A DNA stretch of 64,000 bases, from positions 62,001 through 126,000 of the forward strand of contig DASYCZ010000062.1 in assembly GCA_036499825.1 (NCBI GenBank), written 5' to 3'. The notes below the pieces were generated by a model, which was not told the DNA's origin, did not search any database, and worked only from the letters and a program-made list of their open reading frames with translations. This stretch comes from Paradevosia sp036499825 (lineage in GTDB: Bacteria; Pseudomonadota; Alphaproteobacteria; Rhizobiales; Devosiaceae). A program made the position numbers and the translations under genes. This document shows, in pieces, positions 18,284-25,252 of this stretch. Each line of letters begins with the position of its first letter. The stretch's first letter is position 1.

Positions 18284-18301
18284 TGCTGAATTTGTTGGGC
18301 A
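18284..18301. promoter_or_regulatory. Candidate LacI-type operator, degenerate copy
   Basis: TGCTGAATTTGTTGGGCA matches the palindrome at 18440-18457 at 14 of 18 positions and keeps the TGCT...GCA outer arms. It lies about 100 bases upstream of the permease start on the - strand. Binding by the adjacent LacI protein is inferred from position and symmetry. Confidence 0.4.
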
Positions 18302-18439
18302 ACAGGAACAATCGTTCCTGCCCAGCGTCCCTCCCCGAAATTCACGCGCAATCGAAGGCGGCGCGCGGCCTTGCTGGCCGCGTCGGTTTCACTTTCGGTT
18401 ACGGTTCTGAAAAGGGACTGGCGTCCTCTCGCCAAGCCC

Positions 18440-18457
18440 TGCTAAATTTCTTTAGCA
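18440..18457. promoter_or_regulatory. Candidate LacI-type operator (TGCTAAA-TTTC-TTTAGCA)
   Basis: TGCTAAATTTCTTTAGCA has two seven-base arms that are perfect reverse complements around four bases. Its outer TGCT/AGCA bases are the same as in the perfect palindrome before the second lacI gene. It lies about 80 bases before the first lacI start and is a good candidate for control of both divergent operons. Confidence 0.55.
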
Positions 18458-18534
18458 ACTTGATTGGCGTCCTGGGCTTTGTCAAGCAGGTCGTATTGGG
18501 CGCTGCCGGCGAAAACCCGCCGGGGGAGAATGGA

Positions 18535-19545
18535 TTGCAGAAACGTGTAAAGATGATCGACGTTGCGCGCCAGGCGCAGGTGTCGCAGACGACCGTTTCG
18601 CTGGTGCTCAACAATATCGCCGGCATCCGTATCGCCGAGGAAACGCGGCAGCGCGTCATCGATACCGCGCGGCGTCTCGGCTATACACCGGGCCCGTCGC
18701 TGCGCGATCTCGACCCCGCCGGCGGCAAGATCATCGGCGTGCTCATCAACGAGATCTCGTCGGCCTATCCCATCGACATCATCGATGGCCTGCATCTTGC
18801 GGCGCGCGCCCAGGGTGCGCAACTCGCCATCTTTGTCACCGACGGCACCGTCGAACGCGAAGCGAGGGCCCTGCAGACACTCCAAAGGCTTGAGGTCTCG
18901 GGGGTTATCTACGCCAATACCTTCACCACTGGGGTCTACCCCACTGAGGCGTTGCGCCATCTCCCTCATGTCCATGTGAATTGCTTCCGCAACGACCGTA
19001 CAGGCATCGCCGTCATCCCCGGCGAGCGCGCCGCGGGGTTCGTCGCGGCCGGGCACCTTGCCGATATTGGCCGCAAGCGCATCGCCACCATCACGGGCGA
19101 TGCCTGGCATACCAGCGCCGAGCGGCGGCTTGCCGGCTTTCGCCGCGGCCTCAAAGCTTCTGGTCTTACGCTCGATGATGCTTACCTGAAACGCGGCGAC
19201 TGGTCCCATCGCAGCGGCCGCGCCGCCATGGCGGAGCTGCTGGCATTGCCCCAGCGTCCCGATGCCGTCTTTTGCCAGAACGACATGATGGCGCGCGGTG
19301 CCCTGGAAGTCATTGCCGAGGCCGGCCTGACCGTTCCCCACAATATCGCCGTCCTCGGCTTCGACGACCGTGAATTCGCCCGCGACCTTTCCCTCAGCAC
19401 CTTGCTGCTCCCTCACGCCGCCATGGCCGAGCGCGCCATGCAGTTACTGACGCGAGCCGGGGGCATTGGTCCGGATGCGACGATTTCCATGCGCTGCAAA
19501 CTGATCGTCCGCGGAACCACGGAAACGCGCGCATCAGCCGCATAG
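18535..19545 (+). CDS. LacI-family transcriptional regulator
   Basis: 336 residues from TTG 18535, preceded by GGGGAG (18523-18528) at six bases; ATG 18553 is the next choice. Residues 6-55 form the LacI DNA-binding domain: MIDVARQAQVSQTTVSLVLN with the helix-turn-helix and a hinge helix region. The rest is the periplasmic-binding-protein-like sensor domain (GVLINEISSAYPIDIIDG, VPHNIAVLGFDDREFA near the end). It is divergent from the permease-binding protein-sulfatase operon and is its likely local repressor, with a sugar as inducer. The frame is open upstream to 18283, but that part has no good start and covers the repeats, so I exclude it. Confidence 0.88.
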   Translation: MQKRVKMIDVARQAQVSQTTVSLVLNNIAGIRIAEETRQRVIDTARRLGYTPGPSLRDLDPAGGKIIGVLINEISSAYPIDIIDGLHLAARAQGAQLAIFVTDGTVEREARALQTLQRLEVSGVIYANTFTTGVYPTEALRHLPHVHVNCFRNDRTGIAVIPGERAAGFVAAGHLADIGRKRIATITGDAWHTSAERRLAGFRRGLKASGLTLDDAYLKRGDWSHRSGRAAMAELLALPQRPDAVFCQNDMMARGALEVIAEAGLTVPHNIAVLGFDDREFARDLSLSTLLLPHAAMAERAMQLLTRAGGIGPDATISMRCKLIVRGTTETRASAA

Positions 19546-19586
19546 ACACGGGTCGCCGACCGCGACGCTCGCGCTCAACGCATCTC

Positions 19587-19614
19587 TTGACTCCCGCTCG
19601 CGAGCTTCTAAAGT
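19587..19614 (+). promoter_or_regulatory. Sigma70-type promoter of the second lacI operon
   Basis: TTGACT (19587-19592) and TAAAGT (19609-19614) are separated by 16 bases and match the -35 and -10 consensus well. The expected transcription start lies inside the palindrome at 19619-19636. This would drive lacI, the binding protein and the sulfatase that follow. Confidence 0.55.
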
Positions 19615-19618
19615 TGGC

Positions 19619-19636
19619 TGCTTAAACGTTTAAGCA
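19619..19636. promoter_or_regulatory. Perfect 18-base palindromic LacI-type operator
   Basis: TGCTTAAACGTTTAAGCA is a perfect palindrome with the central CG typical of LacI-family operators. It lies a few bases after the -10 box and five bases before the ATG at 19642, covering the presumed transcription start and touching the ribosome site. Binding there would block both initiation and, in part, the leader, so strong autorepression is expected. Confidence 0.75.
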
Positions 19637-19641
19637 AGGCC

Positions 19642-20658
19642 ATGAACGCCCGTCTGCGCCCGCCCACCATTGTCGACGTCGCCAAACGCGCCAACGTCTC
19701 GGCTGCAACGGTTTCCTATGTGCTGAGCGGGCGCGAGGAACTGGTAAGACGCATCGGCAGCGACACGCGGCAGCGCATCACTGCGGCGATCGCCGAGCTT
19801 GGCTATGTGCAAAACCAGATTGCTCGCCAGCTTCGCCTGCGCCGGACCCAGCGCATCTGCGTATTGCTGCCGCAGATCGGTGTGCCGTTCGTCGACAACA
19901 TCGCCAAGGATGTCGAGGCGGTGGTGCAGCGGCGTGGCTATTCATCGATCGTCGTCGTCGGCCGCACCTTCGATATGTGCCGGCAATTGGCGCTCGAGGT
20001 CGAAGCGGGCCTTGCTGATGGCATTGTGGCCGATGTCGAGCAGTTCGATAGTGGCGAACTGCTGGAGTTGTTCGAGCCGCTCCGCAAGGCCAATAAGGCC
20101 GTACTGCTGCTGCATCCGTCGGTCGATCCGGGGCCGTTTTCGACGGTGCGGCAAGCCCGGCTGCCAGCCTTCAAAGCCATGCTCGAGCATCTTCATAAGT
20201 CTGGCCGCCGCCACTTCGCCTATATCCGCCATGGCCAGTCCGATGACGCCCAGCGCTCCCAGGTTCTGCGCGCCTTCCTTGCGGACAAGGGCCTGCCGCC
20301 ACCGCGCATCGTCACCGGCGCCGAAACCCGCGATACGGCCGTGGCCGCCGCACTGGCCATGCTGGACGAGAATGTCCGTCCGGATGCCTTGCTCATCCAA
20401 TCCGATTTCAGCGCCGTCGCCGTCATCCATGCGCTGTTGCGCCGTGGCCTGTCCGTGCCGCGAGAGATCGCCGTTGCGGGCTCGGGCAATGCCGAGGAGG
20501 GCCGCCATTGCTTTCCGGCGCTGACCACGATCGGGCCACAGCGCCCATCGCTGGAAACACCCGTGGGCCACTTGCTCGACGAGATCGAGGGCAAGGCCGA
20601 CGCCACGCCGCAAACCTTCGAAATCCCCTGGTCGATGATCGACAGGGAAAGCGCCTGA
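19642..20658 (+). CDS. LacI-family transcriptional regulator
   Basis: 338 residues. Residues about 9-60 are the DNA-binding domain: TIVDVAKRANVSAATVSYVL, then ITAAIAELGYVQNQIARQLR as the hinge. The sensor domain follows (ICVLLPQIGVPFVDNIAKD, PREIAVAGSGNAEEG near the end), somewhat divergent from the typical GYDD motif. The operator at 19619-19636 directly before the gene points to autoregulation. The binding protein gene starts 24 bases after the stop and the sulfatase follows, so this is the specific regulator of the second sulfatase module. It is only distantly similar to the lacI product just upstream. Confidence 0.88.
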   Translation: MNARLRPPTIVDVAKRANVSAATVSYVLSGREELVRRIGSDTRQRITAAIAELGYVQNQIARQLRLRRTQRICVLLPQIGVPFVDNIAKDVEAVVQRRGYSSIVVVGRTFDMCRQLALEVEAGLADGIVADVEQFDSGELLELFEPLRKANKAVLLLHPSVDPGPFSTVRQARLPAFKAMLEHLHKSGRRHFAYIRHGQSDDAQRSQVLRAFLADKGLPPPRIVTGAETRDTAVAAALAMLDENVRPDALLIQSDFSAVAVIHALLRRGLSVPREIAVAGSGNAEEGRHCFPALTTIGPQRPSLETPVGHLLDEIEGKADATPQTFEIPWSMIDRESA

Positions 20659-20682
20659 AGGCGCGACAACAGGGAGAGAACC

Positions 20683-21978
20683 ATGACATTATCCAATCTT
20701 CGCCGGCGCACCGTGCTGGCTGGCGGTTTGGCCGGCCTGCTGGGTCTGCCGTTGACGTCACGTCTTGCCTTCGCCCAGGATAATAGGCGCCTGCGTTTCT
20801 TCTGGTGGGGCAATCAGGATCGTCTCAATCGCACACAGGCGGCGATGGACCTGTTCACGTCCCGGCACCCAGGCGTGCAGATCGATGGCGAGACCGCGCC
20901 TTTCGATGATTTCTTCCCGCGCCTTGCCACCCAGGTCGTCGGCGGTAACCCGCCGGATGTGGTGCAGATGGATTTTCGCTACATCGCCGAATACGCCCAT
21001 CGCGGCGCGCTGCTCGATCTTGGTCCCTATCTCGGCAAGAGCCTCGACCTTTCGCAGATTCCGGCCGACCAGGTCGATGCCAATCGCGTCGACGGCAAGC
21101 TCTATGGCGTCAGCTTCGGGGTCAATTCGGCAGCGTTGATGGTCAACACCACTGCCTGGGGTGAGGTCGACGCGACGGCGCCGCATCACGGCATGACCTA
21201 TGACGAATTCGCCGAGGCTTGCGCCAAGCTGACCAAGGACACCAAGCGCGCCAACTTCTTCGGCACCTCCGATTCTAGCGGCAACGACATCGCCCTGGAA
21301 AACTGGCTGATGCAACGCGGCAAGGGGCTCTATACCCCTGAAGGCAAGCTCGGTTACGACGAAACCGATGCCGCCAGCTGGTTCGACCTATGGGCCAAGA
21401 TGCGCGATGCCAAGGCATGCGTGCCCGGCGACGTGCAGGCCCTCGATCTCAACACCATCGAAACCAACATGGTCACGCTTGGGCATGCGGCGACCAGTTT
21501 CCAGCTCGCCAACGCCATCGGCCCGCAGCAGAACGCCGTGAAGGAGGCTATCGTGCCGCAGCCCTTCCCGATCATTGCGGCCGATTCAAAGCCCGGTCAC
21601 TATTTGCGTCCTGCGACCCGCCTCAGCGTTACCGCCGCGACCAAATATCCTGACGACGCCGTAGCGTTGCTGGCTTTCCTCACCGGCGATGTCGATGCGG
21701 CCAAGATCCTTGGAGCCGATCGTGGCATTCCGTCCGCGCCAAGCCTGGCCAAGGCCATTTCGCCGACGCTGAAGCCTGCCGAGAAAATCTCGGTGGACTA
21801 CATCGCCAGCCTCGCAGAACTCGTTGGCCCGCTGCCGCCGGCCCTGCCGCCAGGCGCCGGCGAAATCACCAAGCTGGTGCATGACGTCAGCCAGCAGGTG
21901 GCGTTTGGCACGCTGTCGACGCAGGATGGCGGCGGCGCCCTGGTTTCAGGTGCCAACGACATCCTCAGCCGCAACTGA
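20683..21978 (+). CDS. Family 1 sugar-binding protein (Tat exported), without its own permeases
   Basis: 431 residues. A twin-arginine signal (NLRRRTVLAGGLAGLLG...AFAQ) ends near residue 28. The mature part (AAMDLFTSRHPGVQIDGE, GGNPPDVVQMDFRYIAEYAH) is family 1 binding-protein sequence and resembles the protein at 15013-16308 along its length. No permease follows; a sulfatase does. It could therefore share the permeases at 16353-18178, offering a second ligand specificity (inference). GGGAGAG lies before the ATG. Confidence 0.86.
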   Translation: MTLSNLRRRTVLAGGLAGLLGLPLTSRLAFAQDNRRLRFFWWGNQDRLNRTQAAMDLFTSRHPGVQIDGETAPFDDFFPRLATQVVGGNPPDVVQMDFRYIAEYAHRGALLDLGPYLGKSLDLSQIPADQVDANRVDGKLYGVSFGVNSAALMVNTTAWGEVDATAPHHGMTYDEFAEACAKLTKDTKRANFFGTSDSSGNDIALENWLMQRGKGLYTPEGKLGYDETDAASWFDLWAKMRDAKACVPGDVQALDLNTIETNMVTLGHAATSFQLANAIGPQQNAVKEAIVPQPFPIIAADSKPGHYLRPATRLSVTAATKYPDDAVALLAFLTGDVDAAKILGADRGIPSAPSLAKAISPTLKPAEKISVDYIASLAELVGPLPPALPPGAGEITKLVHDVSQQVAFGTLSTQDGGGALVSGANDILSRN

Positions 21979-22039
21979 CCCCCATACGCATCGATCGTTC
22001 CGGCCGCCACTGTGGCCGGAACCCCAACCGGTGAGACGA

Positions 22040-23488
22040 ATGCCAACCACACGTCCCAATGTCCTCTTGATCACCGCCGACGAATGGCCCGGCACGCTTC
22101 TCGGCTGCGCGGGCCATCCGGCCATCGAGACCCCGACCCTCGATGCTCTGGCCCGCTCGGGCACGCGCTTCAGCCGTGCCTATTCGGAATGCCCCGTCTG
22201 CATGCCCGCCCGCCGTTCGCTGATGACCGGCATGTCGCCACGCGCCCATGGCGATCGCGTCTTTCAGGGCAAGCTTGCCATGCCGTCGACGCCGACCCTT
22301 GCCGATGCCTTTGTGGAGGCTGGCTATCAGGCCTATGCGGTGGGCAAGCTTCACGTCTATCCGCCACGCTCGCGCATCGGCTTTCACGATGTGATGCTGG
22401 CGGAGGAGGGACGGCAGGTCGACGGCGCCATCGACGATTACGAGCAGTTCCTCGCCGAGCGCGGCCATGCCGGACGCCAGTTCATGCACGGCATGGGCAA
22501 CAACGAATATGTCTGGCGCAGTTGGCATCTGCCCGAGGATACCCATCCTACCAACTGGCAGACCGACACCGCGGCTCGCATGATCAAGCGGCGTGATCCG
22601 ACCAAGCCGGGTTTCTGGTATGTTTCCTATACGCATCCGCATCCGCCGCTGGCCCCGTTGCGTGAATATCTCGAACGCTATGCCGGCAAACCGATGGATC
22701 CGGCGGTCTTCGGCGATTGGTCGTCGCCTGAAAAGACCCTGCCGCCGGTGCTTGATTATGTCCGGCGCCATTGGGCCTATTTCACGCCCGAACAGGTTGC
22801 CGACATCCGCCGCGCCTTTTATGCGCTGTGCACCCACATCGATCACCAGCTCCGCGTGCTGATCGGGACATTGCGGGAGGAGGGCATCCTCGATGATACC
22901 ATCATCCTCTTCACCAGCGATCATGGCGACATGCTGGGCGATCATGGCCTGTTCGCCAAGCGGCTGATGTACGAGAAATCCGCCAACATCCCCATGTTGC
23001 TCTCGCCCGGCCGCTTCGCGCCCGCGGCAGCCCGCCAGGTCGACGACCGTCTCGTCGGGCTGCAGGACGTCATGCCGACACTGCTGGAGCTCTGCGGTAT
23101 TCCGGTGCCCGAACATTGCACCGGCCGTTCCATGCTCACCGGCGAGCGCCGCGACCTGATGTATTGCGAGTGTGTCGCGGGGCTCGAGGCCAACCGCATG
23201 GTGCATGATGGCCGCTATAAGCTCATCTGGTACCCGGCCGGCAATACCGTGCAGGTCTTCGATATCGAGACCGATCCGCTGGAGATCGACGACCTCGCCG
23301 CATCGGCCGGGCACGCCGATATCCGCGAGCGGCTGACCGCACGGCTCATCGCCGAACTCTATGGTGAGGATCTTGACTGGGTGAGCGATGGCAAGCTCAC
23401 GGGCTTCGTGCCCAACCACAGCCTTCCCACCCACGATCGCGATCTTTATCTGCAGCGCGGCCTGCAATACCCGCCGCCGCGCGCTTGA
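22040..23488 (+). CDS. Type I sulfatase
   Basis: 482 residues from ATG 22040; the frame is open further upstream into the binding-protein gene, but the S1 family start (TRPNVLLITADEWPG) begins here. The modification site is CPVCMPARRSLMTG with the key Cys near residue 53. TSDHGDMLGDHGLFAKR (about 290) supplies metal ligands and the neighbouring Lys seen in family members. There is no signal peptide, so it should act in the cytoplasm on an imported sulfate ester. It is the third gene of the operon led by the second lacI. A GC-rich hairpin follows at once. Confidence 0.9.
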   Translation: MPTTRPNVLLITADEWPGTLLGCAGHPAIETPTLDALARSGTRFSRAYSECPVCMPARRSLMTGMSPRAHGDRVFQGKLAMPSTPTLADAFVEAGYQAYAVGKLHVYPPRSRIGFHDVMLAEEGRQVDGAIDDYEQFLAERGHAGRQFMHGMGNNEYVWRSWHLPEDTHPTNWQTDTAARMIKRRDPTKPGFWYVSYTHPHPPLAPLREYLERYAGKPMDPAVFGDWSSPEKTLPPVLDYVRRHWAYFTPEQVADIRRAFYALCTHIDHQLRVLIGTLREEGILDDTIILFTSDHGDMLGDHGLFAKRLMYEKSANIPMLLSPGRFAPAAARQVDDRLVGLQDVMPTLLELCGIPVPEHCTGRSMLTGERRDLMYCECVAGLEANRMVHDGRYKLIWYPAGNTVQVFDIETDPLEIDDLAASAGHADIRERLTARLIAELYGEDLDWVSDGKLTGFVPNHSLPTHDRDLYLQRGLQYPPPRA

Positions 23489-23494
23489 CCCCCC

Positions 23495-23517
23495 GGGGCG
23501 GCGCTCGATGCCGCCCC
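23495..23517 (+). terminator. Rho-independent-like terminator after the sulfatase
   Basis: GGGGCGGC (23495-23502) and GCCGCCCC (23510-23517) form a perfect eight-pair stem with a seven-base loop, seven bases after the stop codon. The downstream sequence is T-poor, so termination may be weak. Confidence 0.5.
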
Positions 23518-23614
23518 ATTGCTTCCTCCCCTTATTTCTCACGCCTGGCTACGTCGCGCATGTCAATGCGCGACAATGGTCTTTCAGTATCTGGCTGAAG
23601 GATAACGTTGTGCA

Positions 23615-23628
23615 TTTTGTCGGCAGAA
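23615..23628. promoter_or_regulatory. GntR-type operator, upstream copy
   Basis: TTTTGTCGGCAGAA is the reverse complement of the site at 23678-23691 with one mismatch. It lies just upstream of a TTGACC -35-like box (23637-23642). GntR regulators of the FadR/FCD group commonly bind short TTGTCNACAA-like palindromes; the gntR gene at 29189 ends this operon. Confidence 0.5.
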
Positions 23629-23636
23629 CAGCTTGG

Positions 23637-23666
23637 TTGACCGCCTGTTTCGCTGCATGCTAGCTA
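23637..23666 (+). promoter_or_regulatory. Possible promoter of the tricarboxylate transport operon
   Basis: TTGACC (23637-23642) and TAGCTA (23661-23666) with an 18-base spacer. The -10 box is weak. It is placed between the two GntR-type sites, which is the main reason to propose it. Apart from this and the two sites I see nothing else in the 23518-23787 gap. Confidence 0.35.
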
Positions 23667-23677
23667 AGAATAGCCAA

Positions 23678-23691
23678 TTCTGTCGACAAAA
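23678..23691. promoter_or_regulatory. GntR-type operator, downstream copy
   Basis: TTCTGTCGACAAAA is palindromic except at one base pair, with TGTCGACA at its core. Its centre is 63 bases (six helical turns) from the centre of the inverted copy at 23615-23628. It would cover the early transcribed region, fitting repression. Confidence 0.55.
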
Positions 23692-23787
23692 CTAAAAATC
23701 AGACAGCTTGGTGATCAGGTGAGGGGGTGGTGGCCGGAAACGAGACCGGCCCAATTGCCCTGAGAACAATCAAAGGAGGAAGCTCTC

Positions 23788-24744
23788 ATGAGCTGGAAGA
23801 AAGCCCTATTGCCGATTGCCATGCTGGCGAGCCTTGCCATGGGCAGCGCCGCCCAGGCTCAGGTCAATGTCATGCTGCCCGCCGATCCAGGTGGCGGCTG
23901 GGACGGCACCGGCCGTCAGGCCATGCAGGCGATGATCGATGCCGGCATCTACAAGGGCGGCGTCAACTTTACCAATACCGGCGGCGCCGGTGGCACCATC
24001 GGCCTCGCCGCGTTCCAGAACTCCTCAACCGGCAAGCCCGATTCCCTGGCCGTGTTCGGCGCCATCACCGTGGGCGCCATCGCCATGGGCGGCTCACCCA
24101 TCAAGCTCTCGGATTTCCGTCCCATCGCGCGTCTCACCACCGAATATGACGTGATCGCCGTCAAGGCGGACTCGCCCTACAAGACCCTCGGCGATTTCGT
24201 CACGGCCCTGAAGGCCAACCCGGGCGGCATGCCTGTGGGCGGTGGCTCGGCCGGTGGTGTGGATCAGATCACGCTGGCGCTGCTGGCCCAGTCGGCCGGT
24301 ATCGCCGTGCCCGATCTCAACTATATTCCGCAAGCCTCGGGCGCAGAGACCGTAACCGGCATCGTCAACGGCACCCTCGCCGCCGGCATCTCGGGCGTCT
24401 CGGAATTCAAGCAGTTCGCCCAGCAGGGCCGCATCCGCATCCTCGGCATCACTTCGGCCGAACGGCTTGCCGACGTCGACGCGCCGACTTTCAAGGAAGC
24501 CGGGTTCGATGTGCAGATCGGCAACTGGCGCGGGTTCCTCGGCGCTCCCAACATGCCCGAGGACAACTACCAGATGTGGGTCGACAACTTCAAAAAGCTG
24601 AACGACAGCGACGCCTGGAAAAAAGTCCTCGCCACTCAGGGTTGGCAACAGAACTATCTCGGCGGCGCCGAGTTCGGCACCTTCATCGGTGACGAGACGA
24701 CGCGGATCGGCAAGGTCCTGAAGGACGCCGGACTTGTCAAATAG
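23788..24744 (+). CDS. tctC: Tripartite tricarboxylate transporter binding protein (TctC/Bug family)
   Basis: 318 residues. A Sec signal peptide (KKALLPIAMLASLAMGSAAQA) ends near residue 24. LPADPGGGWDGTGRQAMQAM and NTGGAGGTIGLAAF are the typical ligand-loop motifs of the Bug/TctC family. It captures a carboxylate in the periplasm for the TctAB membrane complex encoded next. AAAGGAGG lies eight bases before the ATG. The operon continues with tctB, tctA, two catabolic enzymes and gntR. Confidence 0.92.
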   Translation: MSWKKALLPIAMLASLAMGSAAQAQVNVMLPADPGGGWDGTGRQAMQAMIDAGIYKGGVNFTNTGGAGGTIGLAAFQNSSTGKPDSLAVFGAITVGAIAMGGSPIKLSDFRPIARLTTEYDVIAVKADSPYKTLGDFVTALKANPGGMPVGGGSAGGVDQITLALLAQSAGIAVPDLNYIPQASGAETVTGIVNGTLAAGISGVSEFKQFAQQGRIRILGITSAERLADVDAPTFKEAGFDVQIGNWRGFLGAPNMPEDNYQMWVDNFKKLNDSDAWKKVLATQGWQQNYLGGAEFGTFIGDETTRIGKVLKDAGLVK

Positions 24745-25252
24745 CCCGGAATTGACCCCGGAGGGAGGCGGCCCGGCGGCCGTCTCCCGTCCCTGGTGGC
24801 TGGGCGCCGCGGTGGTGGCGCTTGGCTGCGTCTGCCTCTATGGGGCAACCGGCCTCGCTCAGGGCGCGCGGTACGCCGCCATCGGACCCGGCCTCTTCGT
24901 TACGGTCGCGGGCGGCGGGCTGGTGTTGCTCGGTGTGCTGTTGCTGGTGCAGATCGCTCGGGGCGAGCGCTTCGAGCCTCAGGATTCCGAGGACGCGGCG
25001 GGGGACGTGAAGGCCGATCCCAAGGCGCTGGCCATCGCGCTGGTCGCCGCCGTCGTGCCCATATTCACCATGCAGCCGCTTGGCCTGCCGATTACCGCCA
25101 TGCTGTCGTTCACTCTGGTCGCCCGTGCCTTCGGCTCGAAAAAAACGCTGCTCGACCTCGTTTATGGCGCACTGCTCGGCATCTTCGCCTGGTTCCTGTT
25201 CACGCGCCTCGGGCTGCAGCTCGGCGGCTTTCTGCCAATCGCGGGGATCTAG
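24734..25252 (+). CDS. tctB: Tripartite tricarboxylate transporter small membrane protein (TctB)
   Basis: 172 residues with four hydrophobic helices and an acidic, charged loop between the second and third (about residues 75-92), the normal TctB plan. Start TTG 24734 overlaps the end of tctC by eleven bases; TTG 24752 is an alternative. The stop codon touches the tctA ATG. TctB is the small subunit that works with TctA. Confidence 0.85.
   Translation: MSNSPELTPEGGGPAAVSRPWWLGAAVVALGCVCLYGATGLAQGARYAAIGPGLFVTVAGGGLVLLGVLLLVQIARGERFEPQDSEDAAGDVKADPKALAIALVAAVVPIFTMQPLGLPITAMLSFTLVARAFGSKKTLLDLVYGALLGIFAWFLFTRLGLQLGGFLPIAGI

Larger units (their letters stand above)
18254..18459. repeat. Two-copy direct repeat in the divergent control region
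   Basis: Two stretches of about 50 bases, 18254-18303 and 18409-18459, align at roughly three quarters of positions with one gap. Both begin GAAAAG, contain GCGTCC and CAAGCC, and end in a TGCT...GCAAC element. They are 155-156 bases apart in the 356-base gap between the divergent permease and lacI genes (18179-18534). The gap holds no gene that I can support. Confidence 0.55.

Noticed and set aside
18283..18534. N-terminal extension of the first LacI protein
   Set aside because: The frame is open, but the LacI DNA-binding domain starts right after TTG 18535, which has a good ribosome site; the extension covers the duplicated operator-like repeats.
21965..23542. 525-codon open frame on the - strand opposite the second sulfatase
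   Set aside because: It mirrors the sulfatase gene and has no family features of its own.
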